DNA of 64,000 bases from Fibrella aquatilis (GTDB taxonomy: Bacteria > Bacteroidota > Bacteroidia > Cytophagales > Spirosomataceae): the NCBI RefSeq assembly GCF_017353255.1, contig NZ_JAFMYU010000018.1:1-64000 (forward strand), in the 5' to 3' direction. How positions within the stretch are numbered: the stretch's first letter is position 1; each line of letters begins with the position of its first letter. Positions 62,524-64,000 of this stretch are shown here, piece after piece. The notes below the pieces were generated by a model. That model was not told the DNA's origin, did not search any database, and was given only the letters and a program-made list of their open reading frames with translations. The position numbers and the translations under genes were made by a program.

Positions 62524-63219
62524 ATGGTTCTTTCGGCCCGGCATCTGAACAAATACTTTTACGACCCTGATCAATTTCAGGTGTTGCGCGATATCACGTT
62601 TGATGTGCAACAGGGCGAGTTTATGGCTATCGTGGGCAAGTCGGGCTGTGGGAAAAGTACACTGCTCTACCTGCTCTCGACTATGGACACCAGCTACGAC
62701 GGGCAGATCGAGATGGCGGGTACAAGCCTCACGGGCCGCAGCCAGGATTTTCTGGCCCATTTTCGCAACGAGCACCTGGGCTTCGTGTTTCAGTTTCACT
62801 TCCTGCTGCCGGAGTTTTCGGCCCTGCAAAATGTGATGTTGCCGGGGCAGAAGTTAGGCAAATACCCCGCCCACGAACTGGAAGAACGGGCCATGGAAAA
62901 GCTCCGCCTCATTGGCATGGCCGACTACGCCCGCAAGCCCGCCAGCAAATTATCGGGTGGGCAGCAGCAGCGCGTGGCCATTGCCCGCGCCCTCATCAAC
63001 GACCCGACGATCATCATGGGCGACGAACCAACGGGCAACCTCGACCGGGCCAATTCGGAGAATGTATTTCATATCTTTAAAGACCTGGCCGCCAAAGGGC
63101 AGACCATCATCACCGTCACGCACGACCCCGATTTTGCGGCGGGCACCGACCGCATCATTGAAATGAGCGACGGCCAAATCATCAGCGGCCATGAAAATCA
63201 AATTCGACAGGCGGGTTGA
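62524..63219 (+). CDS. ABC transporter ATP-binding protein (LolD/MacB-type)
   Basis: A 231-aa ATPase. Walker [14 protein letters not shown]-loop region [18 protein letters not shown], signature [15 protein letters not shown], Walker [14 protein letters not shown] and H-loop TVTHD are all intact. It energises the permease at 61237. The gene overlaps the next kinase gene by 29 bases. Confidence 0.93.
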   Translation: MVLSARHLNKYFYDPDQFQVLRDITFDVQQGEFMAIVGKSGCGKSTLLYLLSTMDTSYDGQIEMAGTSLTGRSQDFLAHFRNEHLGFVFQFHFLLPEFSALQNVMLPGQKLGKYPAHELEERAMEKLRLIGMADYARKPASKLSGGQQQRVAIARALINDPTIIMGDEPTGNLDRANSENVFHIFKDLAAKGQTIITVTHDPDFAAGTDRIIEMSDGQIISGHENQIRQAG

Positions 63220-64000
63220 GGCTTTGTTTCTGGGCATGTCGCTGCTGGGCATTGCGGGGCGCAAATGGGTGCTGCCCGACATCAGCTGGCAGCAGCAAGC
63301 CATCCTGTTTGTGATGACCCTGGCCATGCTCAACGGCGTGTGGGCGTTTCACTATGGCTTCAACCAATGGCTGAACGGGCGGTTTCCGCTTGAAAAAAAC
63401 GTGCGAAAACGCCTGGCCATTCAGTTGCTGGGTGGCTGGGCCATCGTGAAAACGGTGCTGTTTTTTTGCAGCCTGCTTATTCTGCACTACATCGTGCCCA
63501 CCCTCAGTCACCTGATAAACCGATTGATGCTCCTGACCATCAGTTGGGGGGCGTTTATGGCCAACATCGTAGTAGGATTGGGCTTCATTGCGCACCACCT
63601 GTTTGTGCGGTGGCAGGAGAACCTGACCCGTACGGCGAGGCTGGAGCAGGAAAAGGCGCAGGTGCAGTATGATAACCTCCGCAACCAGCTTAACCCGCAT
63701 TTCCTGTTCAACAGCCTCTCTTCACTCGATAGCCTTATTGACGACGACCCCGCCCTGGCCCGGCAGTTTTTGCAACAACTGTCGAAGGTATTTCGCTATG
63801 TATTACAGCACAAAAGTCGTGACCTGGTGCCGCTGAGCACCGAACTGGTGTTCATTAATCAGTATGTGTCGCTGTTGCAGACGCGGTTCAACGGCGAGTT
63901 TCAGGTACATTGCCATATTAGCGACGAGGCCCGTGACCGGCTCATTGCCCCCGTAACGCTCCAGATTCTGATCGAAAACGCCATTAAACATAACGTTATC
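63191..64000 (+). CDS. LytS/YehU-type sensor histidine kinase (partial, cut by window end)
   Basis: ATG 63191 opens a frame of 270 codons that runs off the window. Four membrane helices are visible (about residues 10-140), then a short coiled coil, the His_kinase (PF06580) motif NQLNPHFLFNSLSSLDSLI with the phosphoacceptor histidine, and the N-box LQILIENAIKHN at the edge. A LytTR response regulator probably follows outside the window. The 29-base overlap with the ATPase gene suggests that the kinase is part of the export operon and may sense its cargo or envelope state (inference). Confidence 0.88.
   Translation, partial: MKIKFDRRVEALFLGMSLLGIAGRKWVLPDISWQQQAILFVMTLAMLNGVWAFHYGFNQWLNGRFPLEKNVRKRLAIQLLGGWAIVKTVLFFCSLLILHYIVPTLSHLINRLMLLTISWGAFMANIVVGLGFIAHHLFVRWQENLTRTARLEQEKAQVQYDNLRNQLNPHFLFNSLSSLDSLIDDDPALARQFLQQLSKVFRYVLQHKSRDLVPLSTELVFINQYVSLLQTRFNGEFQVHCHISDEARDRLIAPVTLQILIENAIKHNVI

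Overview
The window looks like chromosomal DNA of a Cytophagales bacterium close to the Spirosoma/Fibrella/Rudanella group (inference). Reasons: moderately high G+C, no Shine-Dalgarno pattern before most starts, -7 boxes of the TAnnTTTG type, a type IX secretion (T9SS) C-terminal sorting domain, TPR-type histidine kinases with LytTR partners, DUF3857/transglutaminase, GIN-domain (DUF2807) and giant SdrD-B/Ig-like surface proteins. No tRNA, rRNA, insertion sequence, phage or CRISPR array was seen.

Layout. 0-7.3 kb: Ldh-family oxidoreductase, DUF502 membrane protein, a small secreted protein, a CheY-like regulator, aroA, and a TPR histidine kinase/LytTR pair. 7.4-13.2 kb (minus strand): secreted S1/P1 nuclease and purple-acid-type phosphatase, YrdC/Sua5 tRNA-modification enzyme, GT2 glycosyltransferase, YihY membrane protein, thioesterase. 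13.4-15.5 kb: a second TPR histidine kinase. 15.6-37.4 kb (minus strand): a surface-protein cluster of six secreted proteins (1726, 2910, 187, 377, 285 and 1434 aa) that share domain modules, plus a small HTH-like protein directly before the 1434-aa gene. 38.4-39.8 kb: a second copy of that HTH-like gene, paired with a degenerate relaxase-like gene. 40.5-47.8 kb: LytTR regulator, three AraC-type regulators, NmrA-like and DoxX proteins, and a dihydrofolate-reductase-like fragment joined in frame to a lipoprotein hydrolase. 47.8-57.8 kb: hydrolase, barrel-like protein, mltG, two GIN-domain proteins, an AT-rich LolA-like gene, a DUF3857 transglutaminase protein, and an SDR enzyme. 58-64 kb: pnuC, then a TolC/HlyD/FtsX/ATPase export operon leading into a LytS-type kinase cut by the window end.

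The main unexpected signal is in the non-coding DNA. A family of dispersed elements is built from short arrays of an exactly 7-base-spaced repeat. Many are arranged as long palindromes around a conserved core (TGGCTTaCGC-like). The heptamer word differs between elements, but each word is kept in both arms of its own palindrome. Nearly every copy sits on or within a few bases of a stop codon, and several extend into coding 3' ends. A second signal is a Cys-containing basic C-terminal tail on several proteins of the surface cluster. It replaces the T9SS domain in one of two paralogues and may be an alternative sorting or anchoring signal.
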